From Paralichthys olivaceus (Eukaryota > Chordata > Actinopteri > Pleuronectiformes > Paralichthyidae), in assembly GCF_024713975.1 (NCBI RefSeq), contig NC_091094.1, forward strand, positions 16,711,001 to 16,775,000: a stretch of DNA of 64,000 nucleotides, read 5' to 3'. The translations under genes and the position numbers were made by a program. Within the stretch, counting starts at the first letter, position 1. Each line of letters starts with the position of its first letter. Positions 12,057 through 24,895 of the stretch are shown here, one piece after another. The notes under the pieces are model-generated. The model ran no database searches and was not told the DNA's origin. It saw nothing but the letters and a program-made list of their open reading frames with translations.

Positions 12057-15000
12057 AATTGAATGGATGTTGGGTCCTTCAGTAAGAATCAGATCAGATT
12101 TACTTGACTAATGGTTCGACTTGTTCATCACAGAGGAAGTTTCACTGTGCCAGTCTGACGCCGTGGCCACCCTGGGTTTATGCACTCTATGACTCTGTGA
12201 GTAAATCAGTCCTGTGTGCACTGCTTGGAATTTCCTCGGTACATAAACACCACACAGCTGTGAATGTAAACCACGTTGATTTCTGCCTCTTGTGTTCCAC
12301 CTCACAGGAGTCGCTCATGAACAGAGTGAAGAAACACCTCCACGAATGGGACGAGAATCTGAAGGATGATTCCCTCCCTACGAACGCCGTAGGTCAGCCT
12401 CTGTTCTGTTTATTACAGATGGATCACAGACGTATACACACACACATATGCACTCACATGCTTGCCTCTCTGTTTCTGCTCTTTGTGCTTTCTTTTCTTT
12501 CATCCCTCCTTCTCTCTCTCCTGTCTGGTTTCTGTCAGACTTCTCCTACAGAGTGGCTGCCTGTCTGCCCATAGACGATGCTCTGCGGCTCCAGCTGCTG
12601 AAGATAGGCAGCGCCATCCAGAGACTCCGCTGTGAACTGGACATCATGGACCGGGTAAGGAAGACGTCCCAGGTGACCGTGCATCCCTGCTCCAACACAC
12701 CTAACACTAAGTCTCCCTTTTACCCTGAAACCTCAGCTATTCTTTGCCTCATAGTTTGATTTGAGCTTCATCTGCTTCTGCCTCTGATGTTCTTTAGTTT
12801 ATTTAACCATGAGTGACAGGAGCTGCCTTTGTTGACGCTCAGTTGACCTTCGCAATCAAAAAAGTGTGTATTCAAGTTCAAGACTAGCAAAGAGAGTTTG
12901 ATTTAATTCCTGTAACAATGAATTTTAAAAGATAAATAGTCCACGCACAATATACATCAGTGTGTATTACGTGCCATTTCCTCAGCAGTCGGACCCGACA
13001 GTAAAGTCTATACTGCGCATGGTGACTATATCCATGTGTTGTCTGAAATTCCACTGTGATGGTGAGTTGGATCCAGATTAAAGAAGCTGTTCTTACTTTA
13101 TCTTGCCTTCCTCTCCTCTCCACTAACATCCACATTTTAACATAAACAGTACAACGTAGTCTGGCCTCTGTCATCCTGGTTTCCCTCAGTCCTGTGTGTC
13201 AGGACAGTTACACGTTCTTTTTAGCCACAGTTGATCTGGGACTGCATCGTCAATCCATCACTTTGGTCCAGACTGAAATACCTCAACAACAACTGGATGG
13301 ATAGCATTTGTCAGCCCCACAAGGAATCCTAATAACTTTGGTTAACCTTTGCTCTAGTGTCCCCTTTAGGTCAAACCTTCATTAGGAAACATTCTTCAGG
13401 GACTCTTGAACAAATGAGTTATCTTAAAAGTCCTAATTTTGTTTGGTATATTTATTAAAACAGGGGTGAGGGATATCACGTGGTCTTCATCATGAAAGAA
13501 ATGGTTAAAGCAGGTTTAACTCCAGGCATAAATAATCTGCACAAATATGGTATGTACCTGAAGTGGAATAAGATTTTTGAAAGCAATCATAAACATTTAT
13601 CGATCAAAGGAATGCTTTGATTTGAACTCTCAGTATGATTTAACTTTGGATTCTATAATGACAGAAATGACATATATGTCTCTGTGAAGAAGGCCAGTCT
13701 CACTGTAACCCAGTCACAGACAATAAGAGTGAGAGAGATACACAAGCTCTAAACACAAAGAACCACAGTTGCATTACTAGGCGCTTTACAGCTGTCACTG
13801 GATGTGTGTCTGCCCGTCGTCTGCTGTGCTCCTTGGTCACACTGAAGGTCTGACCTCATGTCACCCAGCTAATGGCTCTGATGGATTATTAGCATCCCCA
13901 ATGAGAACAATTTGACATCTATATATCCTGTAAACACTTAACTTTATCCTCTCTTCCTCAGTGCACGTCACTGTGCTGTAAGCAGTGCCAGGACACAGAA
14001 ATCACCACAAAAAATGAGATCTTCAGGTGAGGAACATCCTTTTTAGTGCTTTTTTTAAAATCAGTATTTTTGCATGCTGTAGCTTACTTACAAATTATTC
14101 TTAGCACAGTGTGAATAAAAGCTTCAAGAGACTTGACATTTTGTTTGAAATAAGTCATTAATCATCGGTGCCCGGCTTCCTCCATCTGGCTGGTTACCAA
14201 AACAGAGAGCTAAAAAGCCAGTACTGCTTATTTAGTCTAATAATCAGCACTGACAGCCCTCTCGTCATCTAATTTGGTAATGATATCAAAAATATAACAT
14301 GATGCAACATTTGAAACTCCTAGATTCACAAAGGGCTTTCACTGAAGTATTTGTTCATCTTACTTTTAAGATAAATACAACCAACAACAACTTTTCCAAG
14401 CTTTTTACCTTTCTCAAGTTTTTATTAATAGAAAAACCCGAGCTGTGTCTGCATCAGAGTTTGATAGAATTGACACAGTTTAGATTAAATTATATCAAAT
14501 TAGAACTCAAACAGTCTGAGGCTGCAATGTATTTTTTACCTCCATCACTGTAATCATTGTAATTATTAATACGTCAAAGTTGACGCACATCGAGTGTGGC
14601 TGTTGCATAAAGTCTGGGTTTACATCATGAGTGTCTCTGCTCTGCTTCTCCACACTCACACTGTGCACTCACTGTTGTGTAATATATTTTTTTAACAGTC
14701 CCTGTGGTGTGGACTGATTAATGTGTATTTCCAAGTCTGAAACACATATCCAACACCTATGAAATTGTCCAGTTGCTCACTGTAGAGTTTATGAGGAAAG
14801 TGGATTCGCTGTTTTGTCTGAGGTCATCCAATTAATCTCAGCGAGTGAGTGATCTTGTGGTTAATATGATTTGTGAGGAAGATATTAGAAAGTCTCTTTT
14901 TCTTTTCAAGCACACGTCCACTAAATAATGTCACTACATATATACTACGTAGTATAAATGGGGTAATGCATTTTCCATTATGGACCCAAACTTCACCTGG

Positions 15001-17340
15001 AGTAGGGTAAAAGGCTCCTGGAGGAAATGACTTAAAGTAAAGTTTGTGCTGCTGACTGTACAAGGTTTTATTCTCTGCAAGGACCTGTGCTTTTGAAGAT
15101 TTATTTTGAAGTCGAAACAAACTTTCCACCCTCATAGTTGATTGTTTGATTATTGATGTTTGGAAAAACAATTATGACAAACTGGACTTGTTCTTCATCT
15201 TATGTGTGAAACTTGATTCAAAAAAGATTTTACTTCAGTTTGAACATATGTTGTTTAAATTTGAATAAAAGAAATTGGATACTTCACCAAGCTGTAAATG
15301 TAACACTGACATTAACGGTACAGCTCTTGTAGATAAGCATTAGAATAAGCATTTATTACATCAGAGGTTTTGCTTTCACTTACATTTTTCTTTATACACA
15401 TTTAAAGTTCCAGTGTGTAAGATGTAGGTGAAAGGAATTTTTGGCAGAAATTGAATAGAAAATAATCCTAGTGATGTTTTTAATGGTGTGTTTCATCTAA
15501 ATTGTTTGAATTGTTGTTTTCTTTACCATGAAATGGGCCCTTTATATATAAATACTTTATATTTACATGGAGGGGGGTCCTCTCTGTGGAGGCCGCCATG
15601 TTTTTTACTGTTGTTTAAACTGGACAAACTAAAACCTTTTGAGTTTTTATGACAACTGAAGCTACCACAGGTTCTCTTTCATGTTGGGAAGGGGAGGGTG
15701 AGGTGAGGGGTATCCAGCTGCAACATGCAACTTCTCCTCTAGATGTCACGAAATTCTACACACTGAACCTTTAATGCACATATTTTCCTTGACATTGTAT
15801 GTTGCATCTTAAAAAACTCTGTTTAGATTTGAATACTGCTTGGCTACACACACAAGTTTTTTGTCTACCTATTGAATGGTTGGTTTAGAGTGGATACAGA
15901 TTTTAAATTTACATTTTTAGCTTTTATGGAGTCTCTGTTCTGTCTCGTTGGATCATTTTGATATTTCATTTTTGGCCGAGCTGTTTTATAAAATGGTACC
16001 TGCTGCTGCTGACATCCTCCACCTGTCTCTCCTCTCTCTGCAGCTTGTCTCTGTACGGCCCCATGGCGGCGTATGTCAACCCTCACGGTTACGTCCATGA
16101 AACCCTGACTGTCTACAAAGCCAACAACCTCAACCTGGTTGGCAGGCCATCTACACTGCACAGCTGGTTTCCAGGGTAACTCCTCTGCACTCATGCGTTT
16201 TTCTCTCCCACCCAGATTAGTGAATAATACAATACATAACACACAGTAAATTGAGTGACTCAGTCCTGTCACTATGATTGTCAGTGTTTTTATAAATGTG
16301 TCCTTTTAAATGAGACTTCAGCACCTTGCGTTGAAGGTCCAGCTTGAATCCATTCTGATGTTGCCCACTGCCTGAAATTTAAAGTCTTTGACATTATGTT
16401 GTTTTATTATAAACAGTAACGTCATTTATTATTGATGGAACGTCTCTTTCAGCAGAGATCAGCAGAGACTGAGACCTCACTCAGGCTCAAAACTTTCAAA
16501 CTATCAAATCAGACTATTGATCTAATAATATGACACCTAGTTTTATTTCCTGTTACATAATGCATGAAGGTTATTATTCTTTCATGAATGGAAATTAGTT
16601 GAGATATGAATTTCAAGAGACCCTAACAAGATGCGGATCAGTGGAATAATTGTTATATGATTAGAGAATGTAGTTGAATTAAATTGCATTGATCAATATA
16701 TTGATCGATTTCTATGCTCGATTCTCATTTAATTAGGAAGCTTTAGGAGGATGTGAAATCCTGGTGCACTCTGACATAAGTTGGTTGTCGCGTTTATAAG
16801 ATACCAGTACAAAGATGTCATTAAGGATTTGTGATGAAGAATATATCTATGAAATGTCAAATCAAGGTTTTGATGATTAAACTGTAGGTTTTGATCAGGA
16901 GCAAATGTTTTGCTCTTTGTTACTTTACAGAGGTGTTTGACCTTCATCGTGCAGAAGCTGTTTCCATAATTATTAGAAATGTTTCTCTGAGCTCACGTTA
17001 AATGTTAGTTTGTAATTCCTCCATTAGATGAATGGTTCTCTGGACACGTGAGTCACATACAGACGGGGATTTCTGAAATTATGAATCTGATTTCTGGAAG
17101 CATATCTGCAGACGCTTGTGACATATGTTGCCCTGTTGCTCTGCTGTCAGGTACGCCTGGACGATCGCTCAGTGCCGGACTTGCGGCTCTCACATGGGCT
17201 GGAAGTTCACTGCCACCAAGAAGGACTTGTCTCCACCTCGCTTCTGGGGTCTGACCCGCTCTGCAATGCTTCCCCGCATCCCCCAGGTTGAGGGCGAGGG
17301 GGAGGAGGGGAGGGGCAACTCTCGCCTCTTCAGCCTGTGA
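8467..17340 (+). CDS. crbn: CRBN (cereblon), complete
   Basis: Eleven exons: 8467-8539, 8811-8923, 9416-9618, 9886-10035, 11419-11581, 12134-12196, 12308-12392, 12539-12654, 13962-14026, 16044-16175 and 17151-17340, giving 450 residues (human 442). Cereblon is the substrate receptor of the CUL4-DDB1 ubiquitin ligase. The order is: acidic N-terminus (MGNQLQLLP, then an EEEEEED run), Lon-like domain ([35 protein letters not shown]), DDB1-binding helices ([20 protein letters not shown]) and the CULT/thalidomide-binding domain. The zinc cysteines (CKQC and CRTC) and all three cage tryptophans (HSWFPGYAW and GWKF) are present. At the places of human Glu377 and Val388 it has Leu382 and Ile393. The tail after [13 protein letters not shown] is Gly/Glu-rich and unlike the human one. 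Poly(A) signals are at 18038-18043 and 19215-19220. Confidence 0.97.
9018..9137 (+). repeat. 20-bp minisatellite in CRBN intron 2
   Basis: Six head-to-tail degenerate units of 20 bases start at 9018, 9038, 9058, 9078, 9098 and 9118. The approximate unit is AAGAAAACACAATGACAAAT. It lies wholly in the intron. Confidence 0.8.
12029..12056. repeat. Compound (TA)n(GA)n microsatellite
   Basis: A short alternating TA run passes directly into a GA run, in CRBN intron 5 just before exon 6. Confidence 0.85.
13250..13400 (+). repeat. Dispersed fish repeat fragment in CRBN intron 8
   Basis: CACTTTGGTCCAGACTGAAA followed by TACCTCAACAACAACTGGAT and GCTCTAGTGTCCCC matches a dispersed repeat I have seen widely in teleost introns. 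One copy is visible here; class and ends are unclear. Confidence 0.45.
15402..15774. mobile_element. piggyBac-type MITE, copy 1 (CRBN intron 9)
   Basis: A 373-bp element flanked on both sides by TTAA, the target duplication of piggyBac-superfamily transposons. The left inner end is AGTTCCAGTGTGTAAGAT; the right end read in reverse complement is AGGTTCAGTGTGTAGAAT, so the two are matching terminal inverted repeats. It has no coding capacity. A second copy of the same family lies at 22800-23145. Confidence 0.8.
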
Positions 17341-18708
17341 CGTCAGTCCATGGAACCCGCCCCCTCCTCAAGTCTGGATCTTCAGCCACTCTCTATAGCT
17401 GTGATTACTATTAGTAATCAATGCATCACACGCCTCCTGTCACACCTGGCAGCAAATCCATCATATTAGTGAAAAGGTCAGTCAGCCAAGATGGAGGCGA
17501 TGATTATTCTTAAAGGTTCTTAAAATGAGAAGGCAGTGATGCGTTGCGATAAAGTGAGATGGAAATGCAAAGTAACAGATCGAACAGACTCATTCTATGA
17601 AGCTGTGACATCCCAGCATGCAGTTCCTCTTTCAGACATTTTCTTGGTATTAACAACACAAACACATACAAACACAAAGGCTATGCTTAATGTATAATTT
17701 CCCCTCAAATCTCTGTAATGGAGGGTGTGACTGTATGTAGTTCATCGACAAGTAAGCTGCGTTAGACAACCTCAACAAACAGCAAATCCACTTATTCAGA
17801 TCGCTTTGCGGTTTCTCAGATGTGATTTCTGTCATTTCAGCTGCTGTTGGTCAGCGGAGGAAACTGTTTGAATGAAGGGTGCCTCATGTGAGTGTAGATC
17901 TGTCAGGATATGAGGATATTTTGGATATCGGAATTAAATAGGATGTATTTTTGTATACAAGAAAATCGGAAACAAATTGAACGTCCATCATCATTCATGT
18001 GTGGAGTGTTTTATTTATTGTCACACCAGTTTTGTGTAATAAACAAAAATACTGAGGTGAAAATAATGATGATGTGTAGTATACTTGATATAATCGGTGT
18101 GCGTTTTTGTATTTAAGGTAATCAAGGTGATTTTCATGTCCGATGATGTGCGTCAGGAGTCAGCGCGTTATCCTTGTTCGCTCAAGTGAAATTTTGAGAA
18201 GTCTCCTGGCAGACTGTTTTCTTTTTTTAAAGGTCGGAGCTAATGAAGACAGAGTGAGACGAGCCTTCTTTATTTAGTTTGCTCATTTTGTGTGGTATAT
18301 TAGAAAGCTGTGCCTACGCTCCTGCTGAGTGTCTTCTGACAAATGTGATAAAGCAGCGAAATGCATATGTGAATGAAAGATAAAAAATAGCAAAGTGATG
18401 ATGAGACTTTTGATTTAATTTCATCTTTTTCGGGTTTGTCCTTGGTTCGTAGTCTCACAGGATTCAGGATATTACTTGCGATATTGTCGTAAGGTGCTGG
18501 CTCACGTTTGTATAAATGTAAATGTAGATAAGAGGCGATTATAGCGTTTGTTGTGTAATATAACTGCTGTTCTACTCTGTAGAAACGGACTCTTATTTCT
18601 CATATCTCACATGTTGGACAAAACTCTTGTCGTCAGTAAGCACTTGAACTCATTGAGAAAACATCTCAAGGTGTTGGTCGGTCTAATGAAATGTTTTGGG
18701 GGTTTTCT
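17341..18708 (+). other. CRBN 3' UTR and spacer
   Basis: Sequence after the CRBN stop with a poly(A) signal at 18038-18043. No further coding frame is supported. A perfect CRE-like TGACGTCA spans the CRBN stop codon (17338-17345), probably by chance. Confidence 0.5.
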
Positions 18709-18872
18709 CAAAGGAACAGTTTGACATTTTGGTCTCTTACAGAGAGTTAGATGAGACGATCGGTACCACTCGTATATTTCGGATAAATATGAAAACTCCT
18801 TGCTGTAAAGTTATCATCTAACTCTGTGTCAAAGCAAATAAGTGTCAAAAAATATCAAACTGTTCCTTTAAA
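18709..18872. mobile_element. Short MITE with AAAGGAACAGTTTGA ends
   Basis: The left end reads AAAGGAACAGTTTGACATTT; the right end in reverse complement reads AAAGGAACAGTTTGATATTT, a clear terminal inverted repeat. The inside has GAGAGTTAGATGAGACGATC and its partial inverse ATCATCTAACTCTG, so the whole element is nearly a hairpin. It resembles a very abundant short teleost element. A diverged fragment of the same family may lie at 51330-51400. Confidence 0.7.
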
Positions 18873-19625
18873 GGGAAACAACATTCTATAGTTATAGAAC
18901 ACACCTTTGAACATAAGTTTGGTTTTATTGAATCTTTTAATTGATCCATATATTCTTATGGTAGTACCTCAAAAATCTGAAAATGGGAGCTTCTTAGACA
19001 ATATTTCAAAAAAAAGAAAAAGAAAGAAAGAAAATCTTGTCCAAACATTTTCCATTAATTCTCAAGTTTGATGTCACATCAGCACATCATTGAGAAGAGT
19101 TTTCATCATAAGAGTAATTCATAAAATCTTGTGTAACATCTCTTTTGGTCAAGTTCTCTTGTCATATCACTAGTTCTGTGTTTGCCAGGCTGTCTGACTT
19201 TCATTCATCCCAACAATAAAATGCTTCACTGAAGAAATCAATCAGTGGCACGGTTCCAAAGAAGGCCTCTGCTTGTTTTCCAATCACACCCCTGTACCAT
19301 AGAATGAAATAAACATCCAGTTATTATCCTGTGATCCTGTTCTCATGTGTTTGTCACCAGAGATGTTGTGTACACGGATCAGACACAACGTTAAAACAGG
19401 TGGTTTGAAGCCAGTTTAAGTTATAGACAGGACAATGTAAGGACATTTTGGCCGGTCTTAGGGTAAATGTTGGGGTATTTAGTTGTGATGGTTAAAGTTA
19501 TGCTATGGGGCTATGGGGGAATCTGTCATGTAGTGAAGGGCCCTTCAAGTTGACATAACCAAAAGGACATACCTCCACCAAGGCTGATAGGAGACAGACA
19601 AACAAACTAGAATGACACTGACAAG

Positions 19626-19907
19626 AGCACATTCCTCCATCAAGGCCTCACAGCCCCCTTATGAAACTTACATTCACAAGATCCAGATTTTTATTTGGAT
19701 CTGCACCAAATGGTTACACTCATTGATATCAGTCCCATAAACATGTCAGATTTTTTGTCATCTACATCCATGAATTATTCTCGGAGAAATCTGACAATCT
19801 CAATATCTTGAATCTTAAATCTTGATCTTAAATCTGCGCTTTTGTCCAGATGTTCCATCCTTCCTCCAAATTTCATGGAAATCTAAAACCCTCCTTGGTG
19901 GAAGTTA
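19626..19907. mobile_element. CCTCCACCAAGG-family MITE, copy 1
   Basis: It runs from CACATTCCTCCATCAAGGCC to CTCCTTGGTGGAAGTTA, which are imperfect inverted ends. The interior has AGATCCAGATTTTTATTTGG and GATCTGCACCAAA, shared with the copy at 51005. A truncated fragment of the same family (CCTCCACCAAGG, then GACAGACAAACAAAC) lies just before it at 19572-19615. Confidence 0.65.
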
Positions 19908-19909
19908 CG

Positions 19910-22799
19910 AGTGTCCTCACGAAGACAGAAGTACAGTGGTTGTGTGTGTGTGTGTCGAGATGATGTATGCTCTTTTGACAAGCAGGTAAAAGCTTCTATG
20001 ATGTCTTTAAATAATTTGCAGATCCAGCTAATTCCACGTGTGTCTTCTTGTGACTGTGGGCTTTTATGTGTCTGCACATGTTTCAATAATCTCTCGTGCA
20101 AATAAACGTGGGTGGAGGATCATTTGTATAGGCACAGCGAGAGTCTGTTAAGTCTCTGAGAGCTGGAGAGGAGACACGTTAACCATTGTGCTTCCCTGAT
20201 GACTGGGGCATGAGGATCCCTCAAACAACAGCATTTCTAGTCATAGTTACGGCTCATCAACACGTGCATGCAACATGATTTCTTATCTCTCAGATCGGCT
20301 TGATGTGGGTCAGAGAAGGGCCCATTAAATTTTGTTCAGGATCCTGGATGTTTTATCACTTTCTTTAACACTGCGAGAGTTTATATAGTTTTTCGACATT
20401 TTTCCCAGGAAATAATTCATGGATCTTGATCTTTGATGTTTATTTAATCCATCAGTTGATGCAGTCAGTCGCTCCACATCCAATGAGTGAGTGAACTTAA
20501 GGTGGAGTTTGTTGCTGTGGGCTGTGAACATCCTCATTCACACGTGTGACATGAGATTTAGTCACATTGATTTAGTGCGCTAGTCCATGTGAATCTGTGT
20601 GTGTGTGCATGTGCATGTGCATGTTTAAGTGATGCAAGCACACATTCTCCTTCATATTTAAATCAAAGTCAGTGTTCATGTTGCAAAAACTGCCTGGTCA
20701 ATTATTTCCTATATAAATACAATTATTCAGGCGTATGTAATGTCCTTATCGGTATAATCACAACTAAATATGTCTATTTAGAAATACAGTAAAAAACAGC
20801 TGCCTTGCATTGTTTGATCCTGAACCTAAATCAATCTTGTGTTACAGTGTAAAATGTATATTTTTCTCTGAGGAGCACACAGATTAGATAAAACTAGTAA
20901 AATGATCCTGAACAAGAGTCTTTGTGTCGTGTTCTCTCTGTCACTAGAAGTAATCATATTTCCTTCTGCCTGTGAAAAATAACTCACTTTGAATCTTTTT
21001 AAGGAGGATGGGCTTTCGAGTAATTTGGATCCTGTGGATAAATTGAATCGTTTCTATAAAATACACAGGAAGGAGCTATCTAAAGATCTGCTGGAACATT
21101 ATTGATGTCTGTGCAGAAATCAGGTAATTGTAGCAGCCAATGTTAAATATGACAGGATCTAATCCAGAGCAGTACTTGAAACAGGGAAAATGTGGCTTGT
21201 AATAAATTCAGATGGATTTTGATTCTGAAACATCCACTCAGGTCTTCTCATGTTTTCTGCTTGCACAAACCATAATTACATTCATTAGTGCCCTCAGGAA
21301 CAGTGGAAAGACTTAAGGTTGATGTGTCCATGTGAGCACATGGGTCTGATGAGGACACAAGCACAACAGGCTGGAATCAATATCAGGATTTAAATGTCTT
21401 ATTTACTTCAGTAAATGATCAGGCTAGTGATTTGTTCATGAGCTGATGTGTTTTCAGAAGCATGGTCAGAGAAACTGGTCAGAACTGAGGAAAAAATGAA
21501 TCCAACCAATCACAAAGAAGCATTGGAACCTTTCAGCTTGACAGGGAGCTGAAGCAAACAGCCAGGACGATGACGGAACAATTCTCAAGCTGTATGATAA
21601 CATTTTTATAAATTGTCGTTCATGGAATAAGATAATAAAATACATCTGGAGAAAAGAGCGACTCTTTAAAATCTTTATTTACCAGTGTTTACCTGTTTAG
21701 TGCTAAAACTAGACAAGAGCTTTGACTTGCATGTGGATGAGAAGGATTCCTCTTACCATGCTGTAATCATGCTACTGATTATTTTGTCATAATCAATAAT
21801 AATCATGAAGAACAAACCCTATCAGTTTTAAACAGACACACAGTTTGATCTAATCATTTCCTAATTCCACAAAATCATGGCAGAAAGAATTAATTGTCTG
21901 TGGTTGATTTTCAGGTTTGACTGAAAGTCCTGCTCAGAATAAAAATGTTTTAAAAAGCTTTTTACTCTGAGTTGTATATTCACCAAGATGTGGCTGAAGT
22001 GAAACAGGACAGGTTGTGTAACGATTGTGCTCTGCTGCTGTTTCAACAAGGGAAGGCTTCATGCTTAGTCTCAGTGTTGTCAAGCAGCTAAAGCACATAC
22101 CGTTTTCACCAGGCTTGAGTCTGACTCATATCTTTAGCATTACGTAACAATGATAAGATGAAGAAAATCCTTTTTTTAAGTGAGATATATATATATATGT
22201 GTGTGTGTGTGAAGCTCAGGTTTCTCATTGCAAATAACCATTTTGCTGAAGAATCTTTGAATGTTATTGGCATAAATCTGCTCTCACGTTGACATATAAA
22301 CAAATGTTGTATATACATGGACATAATGTATATATAATATATGCTGAGGGTTAAAGGGCTGAGACCACTTTCTCATTCATGTGTCTCAGACTTTTGGAAT
22401 CTATTTAAACACAAGTAAAGGAGACAAGGCATTAGTGAGGATATCATTTTACTCCACATTTGCTTTCTTTTGTTGGTTATAGCATAAACAATATTGTACA
22501 AATACCAACACTCAGTGAGTCACTGTGATTTTAAGAGAGAGAAAATATTTATCAAAGTGGCAAATGTAATTCACAGTTTTTTAAATGTACAGTTTTTATT
22601 TTTACAGCTTCTTTGAGGCTGGCAGATTCTGTGTTTCAAGCTTTAAACAACTATTTTTTTATTTATATTCATTGGTTGTTTTTTAAGTAACTCAAGCTAT
22701 GGATACACTTGAGTATGTTATATTTTTACATATTGAACTCAACTCAGAGGACTGTGGGTTATTTTAATGTCCTGTAGTGTAAGAACTTGTATTTAGCCC
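19910..22799. other. Spacer between CRBN and the V2-type receptor gene
   Basis: AT-rich spacer with short GT runs (about 19938-19955 and 20597-20612) and a TA/TG run near 22185-22212. I see no supported gene. The short open frames lack splice context and family features. Confidence 0.5.
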
Positions 22800-23145
22800 T
22801 TAAAGCTCCAGTGTGTAAGATTCAGGTGAAAGGATCCATTGGCAGAAATTCAATGTAGAATAATCCTCATGATGTTTTCACTAGTTTGTTTCATCGAAAT
22901 TGTATGAATTGTAGTTTTCCCTTTATATTGAAATACTTCATATTTACATGAAGGGGACCCTCTCTACGGAGGAGCCATGTTTTTAACATTAGTCCAGACT
23001 GAACAAACTAAACACCTTTTGAGTTTTAATGACAACTGAAGCTACCACAGGTTCTTTTTCATGTTTGAAAGGAGAGGGTGAGGTGAGGGGTGATCAGCTG
23101 CAACATGCACTACATATCACAAAATTCTACACACTGTACCTTTAA
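22800..23145. mobile_element. piggyBac-type MITE, copy 2
   Basis: A 346-bp element with TTAA on both sides (22800-22803 and 23142-23145) and inner ends AGCTCCAGTGTGTAAGAT and, in reverse complement, AGGTACAGTGTGTAGAAT. The interior is colinear with the copy at 15402 (for example GACAACTGAAGCTACCACAG and GAGGGTGAGGTGAGGGGT) but has small deletions. It sits about 490 bases downstream of the receptor gene. Confidence 0.8.
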
Positions 23146-23635
23146 TTGCACTCATTCAAAATGCCAGATTTGCTGAGACATAAAATCCCAACAGACTTAA
23201 ATGATTAGATTCTTCTTTATCCTGGCCAACTTACTTTCCTCACTCACTGAGTCTGTGTCAACATGAAAGTGTTTATGAAAGTTCAAGCTTCTGTTAAATG
23301 TGAAGAATATTTTTACACAACAACAGAACTTTCCACATCATAACGTGATTCATGTGCCAAGCCAAAGGAGGATGTACAGAACCTCAGTGTCCAACTTGCT
23401 TTTGTCATGTGTCAACATCCAACTCCTGGAGCAGAGTTTCCATTCATGAAGAGCCCAGTTCTGTCTTCTGGTGACTACTTCAATGACAAACCATCTTTAC
23501 ATGTCAAAGACCCAGAGAGACACATTTCATCCTGTCCTCACATATTCAGTTCAGAGGAACAGCTCATCCAAACAGGGAGTTCAGATGCTCTGCAGGACGG
23601 ACACGTTTCAATGCAGGATTTTTTTCTTGTTGTCC

Positions 23636-24895
23636 TTATTTGGGCTCGGATCCATTTTTGAAGCTCATGTACAACGTGCTGACCAGCGTCGCCTCGTCGT
23701 GCATTGAATCTTTACTGTTGGACTGACGCTGGCACATGAGTGTGACCAGCCTTTTGGGAAACTGGTCGCTGAACAGAAGGTAGATGCAGGGGTTGGCGCA
23801 GCTGTTCAGACTGGCCAGCAACATCAGGATGGTGAAAATCGCAGCTGGAATAAGAAGAGAAACGCAAAATGTCACAACGGTGCAAAGAAGAACAATTTGA
23901 TACCGAAGGAGTTGTGGGTTTTGTGCATTATTACGCACATACTGGAGAGCTCATCGAGACCCCAACTTTATAGTTAACAGGGGTGAGGAAGAACCCCTCA
24001 AACAAATGACACGATAAAAAACAATGAAACAGAGAAACCAGTGAGAACATTACAATAACTTACTTTCTTTTGGTGCATGTGTGTCCCAGGCGGACCAGAG
24101 CTGGACAGTGAAGAAGGGAGCCCAGCAGGCAATATAAGCCAGCACGATAAACACTGTCATCTTCAACGTCTTGACTCTGGCTCTGGACATACCGGCCACA
24201 CTGCTGGATGGCAGAGGGAGACCTACCCGCTGCTGGGTCTTTTGGTACAGGTTGATCTGGATGGCCTGGCAGATGCGCACTTGGCAAAAAACAATCATAA
24301 TGACGGGTAAAACAAAAATGACCAGCGTGGTCCAGGTTATGTAAGTCTGCAGTCCCCACGGCTGGACGAATTTCGCCCAGCAGTCAAACACACCGGGTGC
24401 TACCTCGACCTGTGAGAAGATGAAAACCTGCGGCAGGCTGCCCAGCAGAGAGACGCCCCAGGCGACGCACACGGGGATGTTCAGTCTTGTGCGTGAGCGC
24501 TGGAACTTCACCATCGGGTTGCACACAGCTTGGTATCTGTCCACCGTCATCACCACAATCATGTAAGTGGATGAGAACATGCCCAGCACCTGCAGGTACT
24601 TTACCAGGCGGCACACCAGGTCCGGTCCCACGAATCTGTCTGTGATGTCCCACATGAGCTGCGGGCACACCTGGAAGAAGGCGACCACCAAGTCCGCGAG
24701 GCACAGGTGGAACACGAAGACGCGCATCCGGGACATCTGTTTGCGCTGTCTCCAGAGGACGACGAGCACGGAGGTGTTGAGGATGGAGGCGCTGACGAAG
24801 ATGACGCTGAGCAGAGCGATCTCCACTACTGCCAAACTCTCATCCCGCACCACGTCCTGCGCGCCCACAGAGCCGCTGTCATTCAGAGGACGCAT
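23636..24895 (-). CDS. V2-type vasotocin (vasopressin) receptor, class A GPCR
   Basis: Two exons on the minus strand: 24895-24064 and 23844-23636, spliced in phase to 346 residues. The single intron falls before TM7, as in vasopressin/oxytocin receptor genes. Seven hydrophobic segments are visible. Hallmarks are [18 protein letters not shown] in TM2, the ECL cysteines ([11 protein letters not shown] and GVFDCWA), DRYQAVCNP at the end of TM3, [15 protein letters not shown] in TM6 and NPCIY in TM7. There is an N-terminal N-glycosylation site (NDS). [14 protein letters not shown] and FIFSQVEV lean to the V2 class, which couples to Gs and cAMP, rather than oxytocin or V1 receptors. The C-tail is short and Ser-rich with one Cys, where mammalian V2R has a Cys pair. 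I cannot tell which fish V2 paralogue it is. It faces VHL head to head. Confidence 0.88.

Noticed and set aside
17338-17345. Perfect CRE (TGACGTCA) across the CRBN stop codon
   Set aside because: It is formed by the stop codon and following bases with no promoter context; probably chance.
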